A stretch of 64,000 nt of DNA from Sphingomonas cannabina. Its GTDB lineage: Bacteria; Pseudomonadota; Alphaproteobacteria; Sphingomonadales; Sphingomonadaceae. Location: the NCBI RefSeq assembly GCF_021391395.1, contig NZ_CP090059.1, forward strand, positions 4,077,001 through 4,141,000, given 5' to 3'. The position numbers and the translations under genes were made by a program. The notes below the pieces were generated by a model. The model ran no database searches. It was not told the origin of the DNA and worked only from the letters and a program-made list of their open reading frames with translations. This document shows, one piece after another, positions 1 to 8,685 of this stretch; the stretch's first letter is position 1; each line of letters opens with the position of its first letter.

Positions 1-76
1 CTTGCATCTGCACTATAATCAGTCCGGTCGTCACGCAGCTGAAAGCCGCTTGCCCTACCGACTGAGCTACGGAACC
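1..76 (-). tRNA. tRNA-like 5' half, truncated at window edge
   Basis: On the minus strand, reading from position 76, the sequence starts with a 7-nt acceptor strand (GGTTCCG), then TA, a GCTC D-stem with an AGTCGGTA loop and a GGGC return strand, as in bacterial tRNA 5' halves. An anticodon-like arm follows with a CTTTCAG loop, which would read UUC (Glu) if a normal 7-nt loop is assumed. The remaining bases to position 1 show no T-arm (no TTCGA motif) and no strand complementary to the acceptor. So the molecule is either long-variable-arm, intron-interrupted, degenerate, or completed outside the window. Identity is not assigned. Confidence 0.4.
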
Positions 77-77
77 G

Positions 78-563
78 CTAAGGCTGCGCCCTACGTGTGG
101 CGCGCGGCCGGGTCAACCGCGCGAGGAGGTGATGGACGCTGAGGCCGGTCACCGGATCGCGCCAGCGGGACGCGATCGCGGCCAGCGGCTGGAGAACGAA
201 CAGGCGCTCGCGGAAAGCCATGTGCGGCACGATCAGGCCCGCGCTCGCCCACGCGCCTTCGGACCAGAGGATGATATCGAGGTCGATCACCCTGGCGCCC
301 CAGCGCCGGCCGCGGCGGCGGCCGAAGGCGTGCTCGATCGCCTTCAGGCGACGGAGCAGGACATCCGGTGCCTCGTCCGTACTGACGATCGCGGCGGCAT
401 TGGCGTAGCGGCGCAGGGACGGGCCCATCGCGACGCTGCCGACGATCGGCGAAACCGCGATCGGCTTCAGCAGCGCCAGCGCCGCGCGCACCTCGTCCTC
501 CGGGCCGCCGTGCCGCCCCCTCCGGTTCGATCCCAGCGCGATCGCGTAGCTTGTGAGCCCCAT
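78..563 (-). CDS. folK: 2-amino-4-hydroxy-6-hydroxymethyldihydropteridine pyrophosphokinase
   Basis: This 161-residue protein matches the usual length of HPPK, which transfers pyrophosphate from ATP to 6-hydroxymethyl-7,8-dihydropterin in cytoplasmic folate synthesis. The N-terminal 'IALGSN' strand and the family block ending in 'VIDLDIILW' (about residues 90-100), which carries the Mg-binding aspartates, are both visible, preceded by an arginine-rich loop. It is transcribed away from the glycosylase gene, with only 22 bp between the two starts, so both promoters lie in or near the neighbouring coding sequence. The ATG at 563 fits the conserved N-terminus. Its stop is next to the tRNA-like sequence. 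Confidence 0.9.
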   Translation of the reverse strand: MGLTSYAIALGSNRRGRHGGPEDEVRAALALLKPIAVSPIVGSVAMGPSLRRYANAAAIVSTDEAPDVLLRRLKAIEHAFGRRRGRRWGARVIDLDIILWSEGAWASAGLIVPHMAFRERLFVLQPLAAIASRWRDPVTGLSVHHLLARLTRPRATRRAQP

Positions 564-585
564 GCGCCTGCCCTAGCGGAGATGC

Positions 586-1242
586 GTGAGCTTCGCACCC
601 GGCCCCATTCCCGCAACCGAGCCGCCGCGCGACTGCCCGCGCTGTCCGCGGCTGGTGGCGTTGCGGGAGGCGCTCAGGGTCGAGCATCCAGGCTGGTGGA
701 ATGCACCCGTTCCGGCGTTCGGTGATCCGGAAAGCTGGCTCGGCATCATCGGCCTTGCCCCCGGCAAGCACGGCGCCAACCGCACCGGGCGGCCGTTCAC
801 CGGCGACTATGCCGGCGAGTTGCTGTTCGGCACGCTGGCGAAGTTCGGTCTCGCCGCCGGCCGTTACGAGGGACGGCCCGACGACGGCCTGCGCCTCACC
901 GGCGCGGTCATCCTCAATTCGGTCAAATGCCTGCCGCCCGAGAACAAGCCGACACCGGAGGAAACCCGGACCTGCCGGACCTTCCTCGACGGCCAGGTCG
1001 CGGCGCTGCCCCGGCTGCGCGTGTTCGTCGCGCTCGGCCAGATCGCGCACCAGTCGGCGGTGAAGGTGCTGGGCGGCAAGCTGCCCAAGGCGCGTTTCGC
1101 CCATCTCGCGGAGCACCGGATGCCCGACGGGCGTATCCTGATCGATAGCTATCACTGCTCGCGCTACAACCAGAACACCGGCCGGCTGACGGCGGAGATG
1201 TTCGAGGCCGTTTTCGCGCGCGCCGTAGAGCTCGGCGGTTGA
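586..1242 (+). CDS. Family 5 (UDGb-type) uracil-DNA glycosylase
   Basis: 218 residues. This is an Fe-S uracil-DNA glycosylase that removes uracil and other deaminated bases from DNA. Motif A is 'GLAPGKHGANRTGRPFTGD' (about residues 56-74), typical of family 5 (UDGb) because it lacks the catalytic Asp of other families. Motif B is 'HCSRYNQNTGRLT' near residues 185-197. Four cysteines, C17, C20, C115 and C130, fit the expected 4Fe-4S cluster ligands. The start used is GTG at 586, which places the first two cysteines where the family has them. It is divergent from folK and is followed after 54 bp by mntH. Confidence 0.9.
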   Translation: MSFAPGPIPATEPPRDCPRCPRLVALREALRVEHPGWWNAPVPAFGDPESWLGIIGLAPGKHGANRTGRPFTGDYAGELLFGTLAKFGLAAGRYEGRPDDGLRLTGAVILNSVKCLPPENKPTPEETRTCRTFLDGQVAALPRLRVFVALGQIAHQSAVKVLGGKLPKARFAHLAEHRMPDGRILIDSYHCSRYNQNTGRLTAEMFEAVFARAVELGG

Positions 1243-1296
1243 GCCGGGACGATGCGCACCACATAAAGGGTCCGGATCAACCGGGGAAAGGATCAT

Positions 1297-2637
1297 ATGG
1301 CGCCGCCGCCCGTTGCCGACGCTGTCGTGCCGCCGCCTTCGCCGAGCCTGTCCCCAAGCCTTTCCGAGGTCCACCGCTCGGTGCATGTGCCGGCCGTCGC
1401 GGGCTTCTGGCGCAAGCTCGGCGCGTTCGCGGGGCCAGGCTATCTGGTCGCGGTCGGCTATATGGATCCGGGCAACTGGGCGACCGACCTCGCCGGCGGG
1501 TCGGCGTTCGGCTATACGCTGCTCTCGGTCATCCTGCTGTCGAACATCATGGCGATGGTGCTGCAGGCGCTGTCGGCCAAGCTCGGCATCATCGGCGGCA
1601 TGGACCTGGCCCAGGCGTGCCGCGCCAACTACTCGCGTCCGGTCAACATCGCGTTGTGGCTGCTGTGCGAGCTGGCGATCATCGCCTGCGACCTGGCCGA
1701 GGTGATCGGCACCGCGATCGCGCTGCAGCTGCTGCTCGGCATCCCGCTGGTCGCGGGCATCGCGATCACCGCGGTGGATGTGCTCCTGATCCTCGCGCTC
1801 CAGCGCTACGGATTCCGCAAGCTGGAGGCGTTCATCGTCGCCCTGCTGATCATCATCGCCGGCTGCTTCGCGCTCGAGCTCGTCTTCGCCCAGCCCAGTC
1901 TGGCGGGGATCGCGCGCGGACTGATTCCCAGCCCGGAGATCGTCACCAACCCAGCGATGCTCTACATCGCGATCGGCATCCTCGGCGCGACGGTGATGCC
2001 GCACAATCTCTATCTCCACTCGGCGGTGGTGCAGACGCGCGCCTTCGCCCCGACGCCCGACGGCAGGCGCGAGGCATTGAAGCTCGCGACGATCGATTCG
2101 AGCGTGGCGCTGATGCTGGCGCTGTTCATCAACGCCGCGATCCTGATCCTCGCCGCAGCCGCCTTCCATACCACCGGCCGCACCGAGGTCGCCGAGATCC
2201 AGGATGCCTATCGGCTGCTGACCCCCGTGCTCGGCGTCGGCGCGGCGAGCGTGATCTTCGCGATCGCCCTGCTTGCCTCGGGGCAGAATTCCACCGTAAC
2301 CGGCACGCTCGCCGGCCAGATCGTGATGGAGGGATTCCTCAACATCCGCCTGCCGGTGTGGCTGCGGCGGCTGGTCACGCGGATGATCGCGATCGCGCCG
2401 GCGGCGATCGTCGCCGGGCTCTATGGCGAGAGCGGCACCGCCAGGCTGCTGGTGCTGAGCCAGGTGGTGCTGAGCCTGCAGCTGCCCTTCGCGATGGTGC
2501 CGCTCGTCCAGTTCACCAGCAGCCGGCGATTGATGGGCGAGCATGCCAGCCGCGGATGGCTGCTCGCCGCGGCCTGGCTGATCTGCGCGGTGGTGATCGG
2601 GCTCAACGTAACGCTGCTGGCCGGCGTGCTATTGTAG
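1297..2637 (+). CDS. mntH: Nramp-family divalent metal transporter (MntH)
   Basis: 446-residue polytopic inner-membrane protein of the Nramp family, which imports Mn(II) (and Fe(II)) with protons. The TM1 metal-site motif '[13 protein letters not shown]' and the TM6 motif 'MPHNLYLHS' are both present, with about 11 hydrophobic segments. An RBS-like GGGAAAGG lies 7-14 nt before the ATG. The short 54-nt gap to the upstream glycosylase shows no obvious Mur/MntR operator or riboswitch. The last 9 bp overlap the end of the convergent sugar transporter gene. Confidence 0.93.
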   Translation: MAPPPVADAVVPPPSPSLSPSLSEVHRSVHVPAVAGFWRKLGAFAGPGYLVAVGYMDPGNWATDLAGGSAFGYTLLSVILLSNIMAMVLQALSAKLGIIGGMDLAQACRANYSRPVNIALWLLCELAIIACDLAEVIGTAIALQLLLGIPLVAGIAITAVDVLLILALQRYGFRKLEAFIVALLIIIAGCFALELVFAQPSLAGIARGLIPSPEIVTNPAMLYIAIGILGATVMPHNLYLHSAVVQTRAFAPTPDGRREALKLATIDSSVALMLALFINAAILILAAAAFHTTGRTEVAEIQDAYRLLTPVLGVGAASVIFAIALLASGQNSTVTGTLAGQIVMEGFLNIRLPVWLRRLVTRMIAIAPAAIVAGLYGESGTARLLVLSQVVLSLQLPFAMVPLVQFTSSRRLMGEHASRGWLLAAAWLICAVVIGLNVTLLAGVLL

Positions 2638-4173
2638 GTCCTCGCGCACCCTGAGGATCAGGATCGCCGCGCCGACGAAGCAGGCGGCGGCGATCGGGAA
2701 CGAGACGATCGGCGCCTCCGGATAGAGCGCGCGGGCGAGCGAGCCCATCACGCTCGACACCACGAGCTGCGGCAGCACGATGAAGATGTTGAACAGACCC
2801 ATGTACACACCGAGCTTCGCCTGCGGCAGGCTGGCGCTGAGCAGAGAATAGGGGATGGTCAGGATCGATGCCCAGGCCATGCCGATGCCGACCATCGACA
2901 GGATCAGCGGCGTCGGGCTGGCGATCAGCAGCACCGAAGCGAAGCCGAGCGCGCCGGCGACGAGGTTTACCGCATGGAGCCGCGTCGCGCCGATCCGCTC
3001 GGCGAGCGCGGGCAGGATGAAGGCGTAGAGCGCTGCCACGCCGTTGTAGACCGCGAACAGCACGCCGACCCAGTCGGCGCCGTCGTTATAGGCTCGCCCC
3101 ACCGCTTCGGTTGCGCCGAACTGATAGCGGGTGACGATCGGCGTCGCATAGATCCACAGGATGAACAGGCCGAACCACGACAGGAACTGGACGAGCGCGA
3201 GTTTGCGCATCGTCGGCGGCATGTTGGCGAGATCGCTCAGCAGATGGTTGAGCAGCGAATCGCGCCGCCCCTGCGCCACGGCGACGGCGTTGACGATCTG
3301 CGCGGAGCCGAACGCGGCAAGGCCGAAGCCGAGGACGTAGAGCGGCTTGTCGAGGCCCAGCCACCATACGCCCGCCGCCAGCGCGAGCCCGACCGCCAGC
3401 CACAGGCCACCGACGGCCGCGCCCGGCGCGCCGAGCGGTGCGTGCTCCGCCTCGACCGTCGTCGCGCCGAACCGCGCCAGCTCCTCGGGCGAATATTCGC
3501 GCGTCGTCAGCACCGTCCACAGCACCGCCGCGAACAACGCTACTGCGCCGATATGGAAGGCGTAGGCGACCGCCGGCGGGATCGTCCCCGGCGCGGCGGT
3601 ATTGCTGACGCCCAGCACCTTGGTGAGGAATGCGGGCGCGAGCGAGGCCAGCACCGCGCCGGTGCCGATGAAGATCGTCTGGAAAGCATAGCCGCGCGTG
3701 CGCTGCCGCTCATCGACCATATCGCCGACGAAGGCGCGGAAAGGCTCCATCGAGATGTTGATCGAGGCGTCGAGCATCCAGAGGAGCCCCGCCGCCATCC
3801 ACAGCGCCGACGCGCTCGGGAACAGCGCCAGCGCGAGCGAGGCGAGGATCGCGCCCATCAGGAAATAGGGCCGGCGCCGGCCGAGCCTGCCCCAGGTGCG
3901 GTCGCTGAAATGGCCGATGATCGGCTGGACGATCAGGCCGGTAACCGGCCCTGCGATCCACAGGATCGGCAGGTCGTCGATCGAGGCGCCGAGCGTCTGG
4001 AAGATGCGGCTGACGTTCGCGCCCTGCAGCGCGAAGCCGACCTGGATGCCGAGGAAGCCGAACGAGAGGTTCCACAGCTGCCAGAAGCCGAGCAGCGGAC
4101 GGCGCTGGCCTACCCTGCCCTCCTCCTCCAGCGCCTGGTCCGCCGTCTCGCTCACCGTCGCGCCAGCAGCCAT
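2629..4173 (-). CDS. MFS sugar (maltose/sucrose-type) transporter
   Basis: 514-residue major facilitator protein with about 12 hydrophobic segments. The loop '[18 protein letters not shown]' (about residues 88-105) is characteristic of the GPH/sucrose-maltose cation symporter group used by Caulobacter- and Sphingomonas-type maltose loci. It is the last gene of the minus-strand carbohydrate operon and overlaps the end of the esterase gene by 22 bp, which implies translational coupling. Role inferred from context: moving maltodextrin-derived disaccharide or oligosaccharide across the inner membrane after outer-membrane uptake by the TonB receptor. The exact substrate cannot be read from the sequence. 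Confidence 0.85.
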   Translation of the reverse strand: MAAGATVSETADQALEEEGRVGQRRPLLGFWQLWNLSFGFLGIQVGFALQGANVSRIFQTLGASIDDLPILWIAGPVTGLIVQPIIGHFSDRTWGRLGRRRPYFLMGAILASLALALFPSASALWMAAGLLWMLDASINISMEPFRAFVGDMVDERQRTRGYAFQTIFIGTGAVLASLAPAFLTKVLGVSNTAAPGTIPPAVAYAFHIGAVALFAAVLWTVLTTREYSPEELARFGATTVEAEHAPLGAPGAAVGGLWLAVGLALAAGVWWLGLDKPLYVLGFGLAAFGSAQIVNAVAVAQGRRDSLLNHLLSDLANMPPTMRKLALVQFLSWFGLFILWIYATPIVTRYQFGATEAVGRAYNDGADWVGVLFAVYNGVAALYAFILPALAERIGATRLHAVNLVAGALGFASVLLIASPTPLILSMVGIGMAWASILTIPYSLLSASLPQAKLGVYMGLFNIFIVLPQLVVSSVMGSLARALYPEAPIVSFPIAAACFVGAAILILRVREDLQ

Positions 4174-5078
4174 CCGAGCACCTCGTCTAGGCGCGCGGCC
4201 CAGCTCAGCTCCTCGTGTGCGGCGCCGGGATAGACGCGGCTCTCATAGTCGCGGCCCCGCTTCCAGCCGAGGCGGGCGAAGTCGGCATCGATCGCCTTCT
4301 GATACGGGCCGTAGGCGGCGTCGAGCGTCGCGGTACCGTGGTCGCTCCAGATGCGGCGTCCGGCGGGGGCGCCGAGACGGGTGTCGAGATAGGTCCGCCA
4401 CAGCACCGCGACATCGGGATTGAACGGCCCGATCGTGGCAGGATTGCCGAGCGGCCAATGGGACGACAGGAGCGCCGCCTTGCCGAAGACGCGCGGATAT
4501 TGCGCGATCGCCGCCAGCGAGATCAGTCCGCCCATGCTGGACCCGGCGATCGCGGTGTGGTCGCGGTCGGGTCGGGTACGATAGTCGCGGTCGATCGCCG
4601 GCTTGAGCTCGTCGACGATGAAGCGGAGATAGGCGTCCGAACTGATCGCGCCGTCGGCGAGACGGTCGAGTTCCGTCCGGATCGATGCCGGCGCGGCATC
4701 GTAGACGGCCTTTGGCAGATATTGTCGATAGCGCGCATTGCCCGGGTTCCAGATGCCGACGACGATGACCGGCGCGATCCGCTTCGTCGCGACCAGCCGC
4801 CGGATCGAGACGTCGACGCCCCACACTTTCTTGAATGCCGACAGATTGGGGTCGAACAGATTCTGCCCGTCGTGCATGTAGAGCACGCCGTAGCGCCGCT
4901 TGCCGCCGTCGTAGCCCGGCGGCAGCCAGATGGTGACGTGCGGCGGCGCGATATTGGCCGAGGGCATCGCCGCGACCTCGACGAAGCGGCCGTTGTCCTG
5001 GGCGACGGCGGGAGAGGTGAAGGCGAGGATTAGGCCTAGCAGGAGGAGGACGGATCGCCAGATCAATCCCGGCGTCAT
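4152..5078 (-). CDS. Exported esterase-family alpha/beta hydrolase
   Basis: 308 residues from the ATG at 5078. A hydrophobic signal peptide (about residues 6-26, ending AVAQ) precedes an esterase-D/Fes-like alpha/beta hydrolase domain. The nucleophile elbow is 'GSSMGG' (Ser near 181), the oxyanion region is 'YMHDGQNLF', and a late 'PGAAHEE' supplies the likely catalytic His. A longer reading frame to 5186 exists but runs through an intergenic repeat, so the shorter start is preferred. Even this ATG touches the repeat arm, and TTG at 5066 is an alternative. It sits between the alpha-glucosidase and MFS genes, suggesting removal of ester substituents from oligosaccharides in the periplasm. Confidence 0.8.
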   Translation of the reverse strand: MTPGLIWRSVLLLLGLILAFTSPAVAQDNGRFVEVAAMPSANIAPPHVTIWLPPGYDGGKRRYGVLYMHDGQNLFDPNLSAFKKVWGVDVSIRRLVATKRIAPVIVVGIWNPGNARYRQYLPKAVYDAAPASIRTELDRLADGAISSDAYLRFIVDELKPAIDRDYRTRPDRDHTAIAGSSMGGLISLAAIAQYPRVFGKAALLSSHWPLGNPATIGPFNPDVAVLWRTYLDTRLGAPAGRRIWSDHGTATLDAAYGPYQKAIDADFARLGWKRGRDYESRVYPGAAHEELSWAARLDEVLGWLLARR

Positions 5079-5155
5079 CCCGGGCATGACCCGGGATCCA
5101 GGGTCGCAGGCGACGCGGCTCTTGGCTCTGTATGCCGGATCAAGTCCGGCATGAC
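5074..5155. repeat. Paired intergenic inverted repeat (REP-like family A)
   Basis: Two imperfect palindromic units face each other, at about 5074-5101 and 5131-5155. They share the GTCAT..CCGG...CCGG..ATCCA pattern with the repeats at 12730-12848 and 18258-18362. The element fills the gap between the alpha-glucosidase and esterase genes inside one operon, so it is unlikely to be a complete transcription stop. mRNA processing or stabilisation is a reasonable role. Confidence 0.75.
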
Positions 5156-5182
5156 GGATTGGTGAGGCAGCCGTCACACTCC

Positions 5183-6808
5183 TCACCCGATCCGCCGCGC
5201 GACGAAGCCCGACAGCGCCGGCAGGCTCCAGCCTTCACCATCCCGGCTGCGCGCAACGACCTGCCAGCGGGCCGGCTGCGGCGGCTCCCAGCCGCTGTCC
5301 TCATGGGCGAAGTTGAAGGCGCAGATCATGTGCTCGCCATCATAGGTGCGCTCGAAGACGAGCAGCTTATCCGAAGCCTCGATCACCGTCATGTCGCCGA
5401 TCAGCAGCGCGTCATACGCCTTGCGCAGCGCCAGCACTTCGCGGGTGAAAGCGAGCATCGAGCCAGGGTCCGCCGCCTGCACGTCCACCGCCAGGCCGGC
5501 GTGATCCGGACCGACCGGCAGCCACGGCTTGCCCGAGGTGAAGCCCAGCGCATGGGCGTCGTGCCGCCACGGCATCGGCGTGCGTGCGCCGTCGCGCGAC
5601 AGGGTGAGCGGCCAGTTGCTGATCGCCTCCGGGTCCTGGAGGTCGTCGTAGCCGACCTCGACCTGGGTCAGCCCCAGCTCCTCGCCGTAATAGAGGAAGA
5701 TGTTGCCGCGCAGCGTCGCCAGCAGCAGCATCTTCATCCGCGCGAAGCGGCCGTAGTCGGCAGGGTCCGCCCAGCGCGATAAGGCGCGCGGCGCGTCGTG
5801 GTTCTCGAACGCCCAGCTCGGCCAGCTCATGTCGGGACCGGACGGCCAGCGCTCGACCGCGTCGCGGATGATGCGCGGCGTCAGCTCCGACGCATAGAGG
5901 AAGTCGAAGCCATAGGCGGTGTTGAGCCCGCGCTCGCGATGCGTGAACAGCTTCATCTCGCGGTCGCTGTCGGCGCCGCCGACCTCGGCCACGGTGAAGC
6001 GGTCGCCATAGGCGTCGAGGTTGGCGCGGACGCGGGCGAGGAAGTCGGGGATCTCCGGCTGCGACTGGTTGTGGATGTGGAGCTGATAGTCGAACGAGCG
6101 CGTGCGTGGGCTGCCGTCGTCGGGCGCGGGCGGATTGTCGGTCAGCGCCGGATTGTGCATCGTGAAGTTGATCGCATCGAGCCGGAAGCCGTCGACGCCG
6201 CGGTCGAGCCAAAAGCAGCCGACCTCGATCAGCGCCTGCTGCACCGCCGGGTTGCGCACGTTGAGCTGCGGCTGGGAGCTCAGGAAGTTGTGGAGATAGT
6301 ATTGCCGGCGCCGCGCGTCCCAGGTCCAGGCCGGGCCGCCGAACACCGATTGCCAGTTGTTGGGCGGGCCGCCGTCGGACTTGGCGTCTGCCCAGACGTA
6401 CCAATCGGCCTTGGGGTTGGTGCGGTCGGAGCGGCTTTCGAGAAACCAGCCGTGGACATCCGAGGTGTGAGAGTAGACTTGGTCGACGATCACCTTCAGA
6501 CCGAGCGCGTGCGCGCGTTGGACAAGCGCGTCGAAATCGTCCAGCGTCCCGAAGATGGGGTCGACGTCGCAATAGTCGGCGACGTCATAGCCGAAGTCCT
6601 TCATCGGCGAGGGGAAGAAGGGCGACAGCCAGATCGCGTCTACCCCGAGCGACGCGACATGATCGAGATGCGCGGTGATGCCGGGAAGGTCCCCCACCCC
6701 GTCGCCGTTCGAATCGGCGAAGCTGCGCGGATAGATCTGGTAGATCGACGCGCCCCGCCACCATTCGCGCGTCGCGCGCGGCGCCGGCTTCGGGTTCGCT
6801 TCGCTCAT
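5183..6808 (-). CDS. GH13 alpha-glucosidase (oligo-alpha-glucosidase type), cytoplasmic
   Basis: 541 residues without a signal peptide. This is a glycoside hydrolase family 13 enzyme cleaving alpha-1,4 or alpha-1,6 glucosidic bonds of maltose/isomaltose-type oligosaccharides. The domain starts with 'IYQIYPRSFADSNGDG'. The catalytic triad is visible as D211 ('DGFRLD'), E275 ('FTVAEVGG') and D338 ('FENHD'). The start at 6808 overlaps the stop of the upstream exported GH13 gene in an ATGA. It likely finishes degradation of sugars delivered by the TonB receptor and MFS transporter. The preference between alpha-1,4 and alpha-1,6 linkages was not determined. Confidence 0.92.
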   Translation of the reverse strand: MSEANPKPAPRATREWWRGASIYQIYPRSFADSNGDGVGDLPGITAHLDHVASLGVDAIWLSPFFPSPMKDFGYDVADYCDVDPIFGTLDDFDALVQRAHALGLKVIVDQVYSHTSDVHGWFLESRSDRTNPKADWYVWADAKSDGGPPNNWQSVFGGPAWTWDARRRQYYLHNFLSSQPQLNVRNPAVQQALIEVGCFWLDRGVDGFRLDAINFTMHNPALTDNPPAPDDGSPRTRSFDYQLHIHNQSQPEIPDFLARVRANLDAYGDRFTVAEVGGADSDREMKLFTHRERGLNTAYGFDFLYASELTPRIIRDAVERWPSGPDMSWPSWAFENHDAPRALSRWADPADYGRFARMKMLLLATLRGNIFLYYGEELGLTQVEVGYDDLQDPEAISNWPLTLSRDGARTPMPWRHDAHALGFTSGKPWLPVGPDHAGLAVDVQAADPGSMLAFTREVLALRKAYDALLIGDMTVIEASDKLLVFERTYDGEHMICAFNFAHEDSGWEPPQPARWQVVARSRDGEGWSLPALSGFVARRIG

Positions 6809-8625
6809 TTCGCCTCCCCGGCCGCGCAGACGGCATAGCCGAGCGCCGGCAGCCTGACGGCCACGCTGCCGGGCCGCGTCGCCTGCGCCGGGCACACGCC
6901 CGCGAGCGCCGTGAAACTCGCGGACCTCACGTCGACTTCGACATTGGCCGCAATCGGTGCGGTGGAAGTGTTGTAGAGCAGCAGCATTTCCCTTCCATTG
7001 TCGGGTTCGAAGCGCGACACCGCGAACAGCCCCGGCTTGTCGCCGGCGAAGCGCACGACCTGACGCCCGCGCCGGAGCGCCGCATGTCCGGTGCGGATGC
7101 GCGCGAGCGTGGCGATCTCGCGGTAGAGCGGATGATCGGAATCGAAGTTGGAATCGGCCGTGGTCCTGGTCGTGCCGAGCAGCCGGTTGTCGTTGTAGCT
7201 CGCCACCTTCGACGGGAACATGTCCTCGCGCGCGTCCTGGTCGCCGCCGTCGCCGACGAACCCCTGCTCGTCGCCCGAATAGATCGTCGGCACGCCGCGC
7301 AGCGTCAGCAGCATCGCATGGGCGAGCAGATCGCGCTTCAGCAGCTCGTCGGGGGTCGCCTTGGGATTGATCGCCGCGTCGGTCGTGGCGGTGCGCCCGG
7401 CATCGTGATTGCTGACGAAGGTCGGCAGCCGCCGCGCGGTCGCCTCGCCACCCTCGTAGAGCGGATCGGCGGCGAAGACGCGCGCCAGCTGATCGGTGCC
7501 GCCCTTGCCCGCGCTGGCTTCGTTGACCGCGGCGGAAAAGGCGAAGTCGAGCACTGTCGGCAGCCGGTCGACGTGAGTATGGCGCGCGAGCACGGCGGGA
7601 TCGGGGTCCGCCACCTCGCCGAAGATATGGAAATTGGGGATGCCCCTCGCCTTCGCCCGCTCGAGCATCGCGGGCACGAACGCTTGCCAGAATTCCGGAT
7701 TCACATGCCGCGCGGTGTCGATGCGGAAGCCGTCGACGCCGAACCGGTCGATCCAACTGCCGAAGATGTCGATCATGCCGGCGACGACCCGCGGATTCTC
7801 GGTCATCAGATCGTCGAGCCCCGCGAAGTCGCCCAGAAGCGCGCTTTCGCCGAACATCGCGTTGCCGCGATTGTGGTAATAGATCGGGTCGTTGAGCCAG
7901 TCCGGCACCTTCACCCGCGCTTCGGCCGGCGGGATGATCGGGGGATAGGCATAGGTCGGGTCGGTGAGCCTGGCGAAATTCTCCGCCGTCTGCACGCCGT
8001 CGCCCGCGAAGCCGGGATTGATCGCCGCTCCGCCGGTCCCGCCGCGTGCCTGATAGGGATAGTCGGCGCGGCTGCGATAGGGGCAGTCCCGCCCTTGGCA
8101 CTCGCGGAACTGGATCACGTCAGCGGTGTGGTTGGCGACGATGTCCATATAGACCTTGATCCCGCGCGCGTGCGCGGCGTCGACCAGCGCCTTGAAGTCG
8201 GCATTGGTGCCGAAATGCGGATCGACCTGAGTGAAATCGGTGATCCAATAGCCGTGATAGCCGGCCGATTCCTGCCCCGGCGGGCCCTGCACCGGCTTGT
8301 TCTTGAAGATCGGCGCCACCCAGATCGCGGTGATGCCGAGCCCTTGGAGATAGTCGAGCCGCTGGGTCACGCCCTTGAGGTCGCCGCCGTGGTAGAACCC
8401 CTTGGCGGCGGGGTCGAAGCCCGTCTTCAGGCGATCCCCGGAAAGCCCGCCGCGATCGTTCGCCGGATCGCCGTTCTCGAACCGGTCGGGCAGCAGGAAG
8501 TAGATGACCTCGTCCTCGGGCAGCCGATCGCGGAAACCTGCCTGCGACTGCGCCGCGACCGGCACCGGCGCGCCCGCCATCGCCAGCGCGGAGATCAGCA
8601 GGGCCGCAGCCCTCGAAACCGTCAT
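6805..8625 (-). CDS. Exported GH13 alpha-amylase/cyclomaltodextrinase-like enzyme
   Basis: 606 residues. A signal peptide (residues 1-26, ending VAAQ) sends this GH13 enzyme to the periplasm or outer membrane. Region I 'DIVANHTADV', nucleophile D303 in 'DGFRIDTARH', acid/base E337 in 'FGEVAD' and H407-D408 in 'VSNHD' are intact. The long B-domain region with two nearby cysteines (about 176-181) is typical of amylases that cut maltodextrins. It is placed between the TonB receptor gene (60 bp, containing a strong hairpin) and the alpha-glucosidase (4-bp overlap). It would cut maltodextrins imported through the receptor into oligosaccharides. Confidence 0.92.
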   Translation of the reverse strand: MTVSRAAALLISALAMAGAPVPVAAQSQAGFRDRLPEDEVIYFLLPDRFENGDPANDRGGLSGDRLKTGFDPAAKGFYHGGDLKGVTQRLDYLQGLGITAIWVAPIFKNKPVQGPPGQESAGYHGYWITDFTQVDPHFGTNADFKALVDAAHARGIKVYMDIVANHTADVIQFRECQGRDCPYRSRADYPYQARGGTGGAAINPGFAGDGVQTAENFARLTDPTYAYPPIIPPAEARVKVPDWLNDPIYYHNRGNAMFGESALLGDFAGLDDLMTENPRVVAGMIDIFGSWIDRFGVDGFRIDTARHVNPEFWQAFVPAMLERAKARGIPNFHIFGEVADPDPAVLARHTHVDRLPTVLDFAFSAAVNEASAGKGGTDQLARVFAADPLYEGGEATARRLPTFVSNHDAGRTATTDAAINPKATPDELLKRDLLAHAMLLTLRGVPTIYSGDEQGFVGDGGDQDAREDMFPSKVASYNDNRLLGTTRTTADSNFDSDHPLYREIATLARIRTGHAALRRGRQVVRFAGDKPGLFAVSRFEPDNGREMLLLYNTSTAPIAANVEVDVRSASFTALAGVCPAQATRPGSVAVRLPALGYAVCAAGEAK

Positions 8626-8646
8626 CGCACTCTACTCCGACGCGCG

Positions 8647-8676
8647 TCGCCTGCCCGCCGAAGAGCGGGCAGGCGA
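8647..8676 (-). promoter_or_regulatory. Intercistronic 12-bp perfect hairpin between TonB receptor and GH13 genes
   Basis: The sequence TCGCCTGCCCGC, a 6-nt loop, and its exact complement form a very stable stem-loop between the receptor stop (8686) and the GH13 start (8625) in the same transcript direction. No T-run follows on the minus strand, so it is not a classical intrinsic terminator. It may stabilise the upstream receptor mRNA or cause partial termination, giving more receptor than enzymes. Confidence 0.65.
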
Positions 8677-8685
8677 TGCAATTGC

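Noticed and set aside
91..2544. An 817-codon minus-strand frame across folK, the glycosylase and mntH
   Set aside because: Low-complexity shadow translation opposite three well-supported genes.
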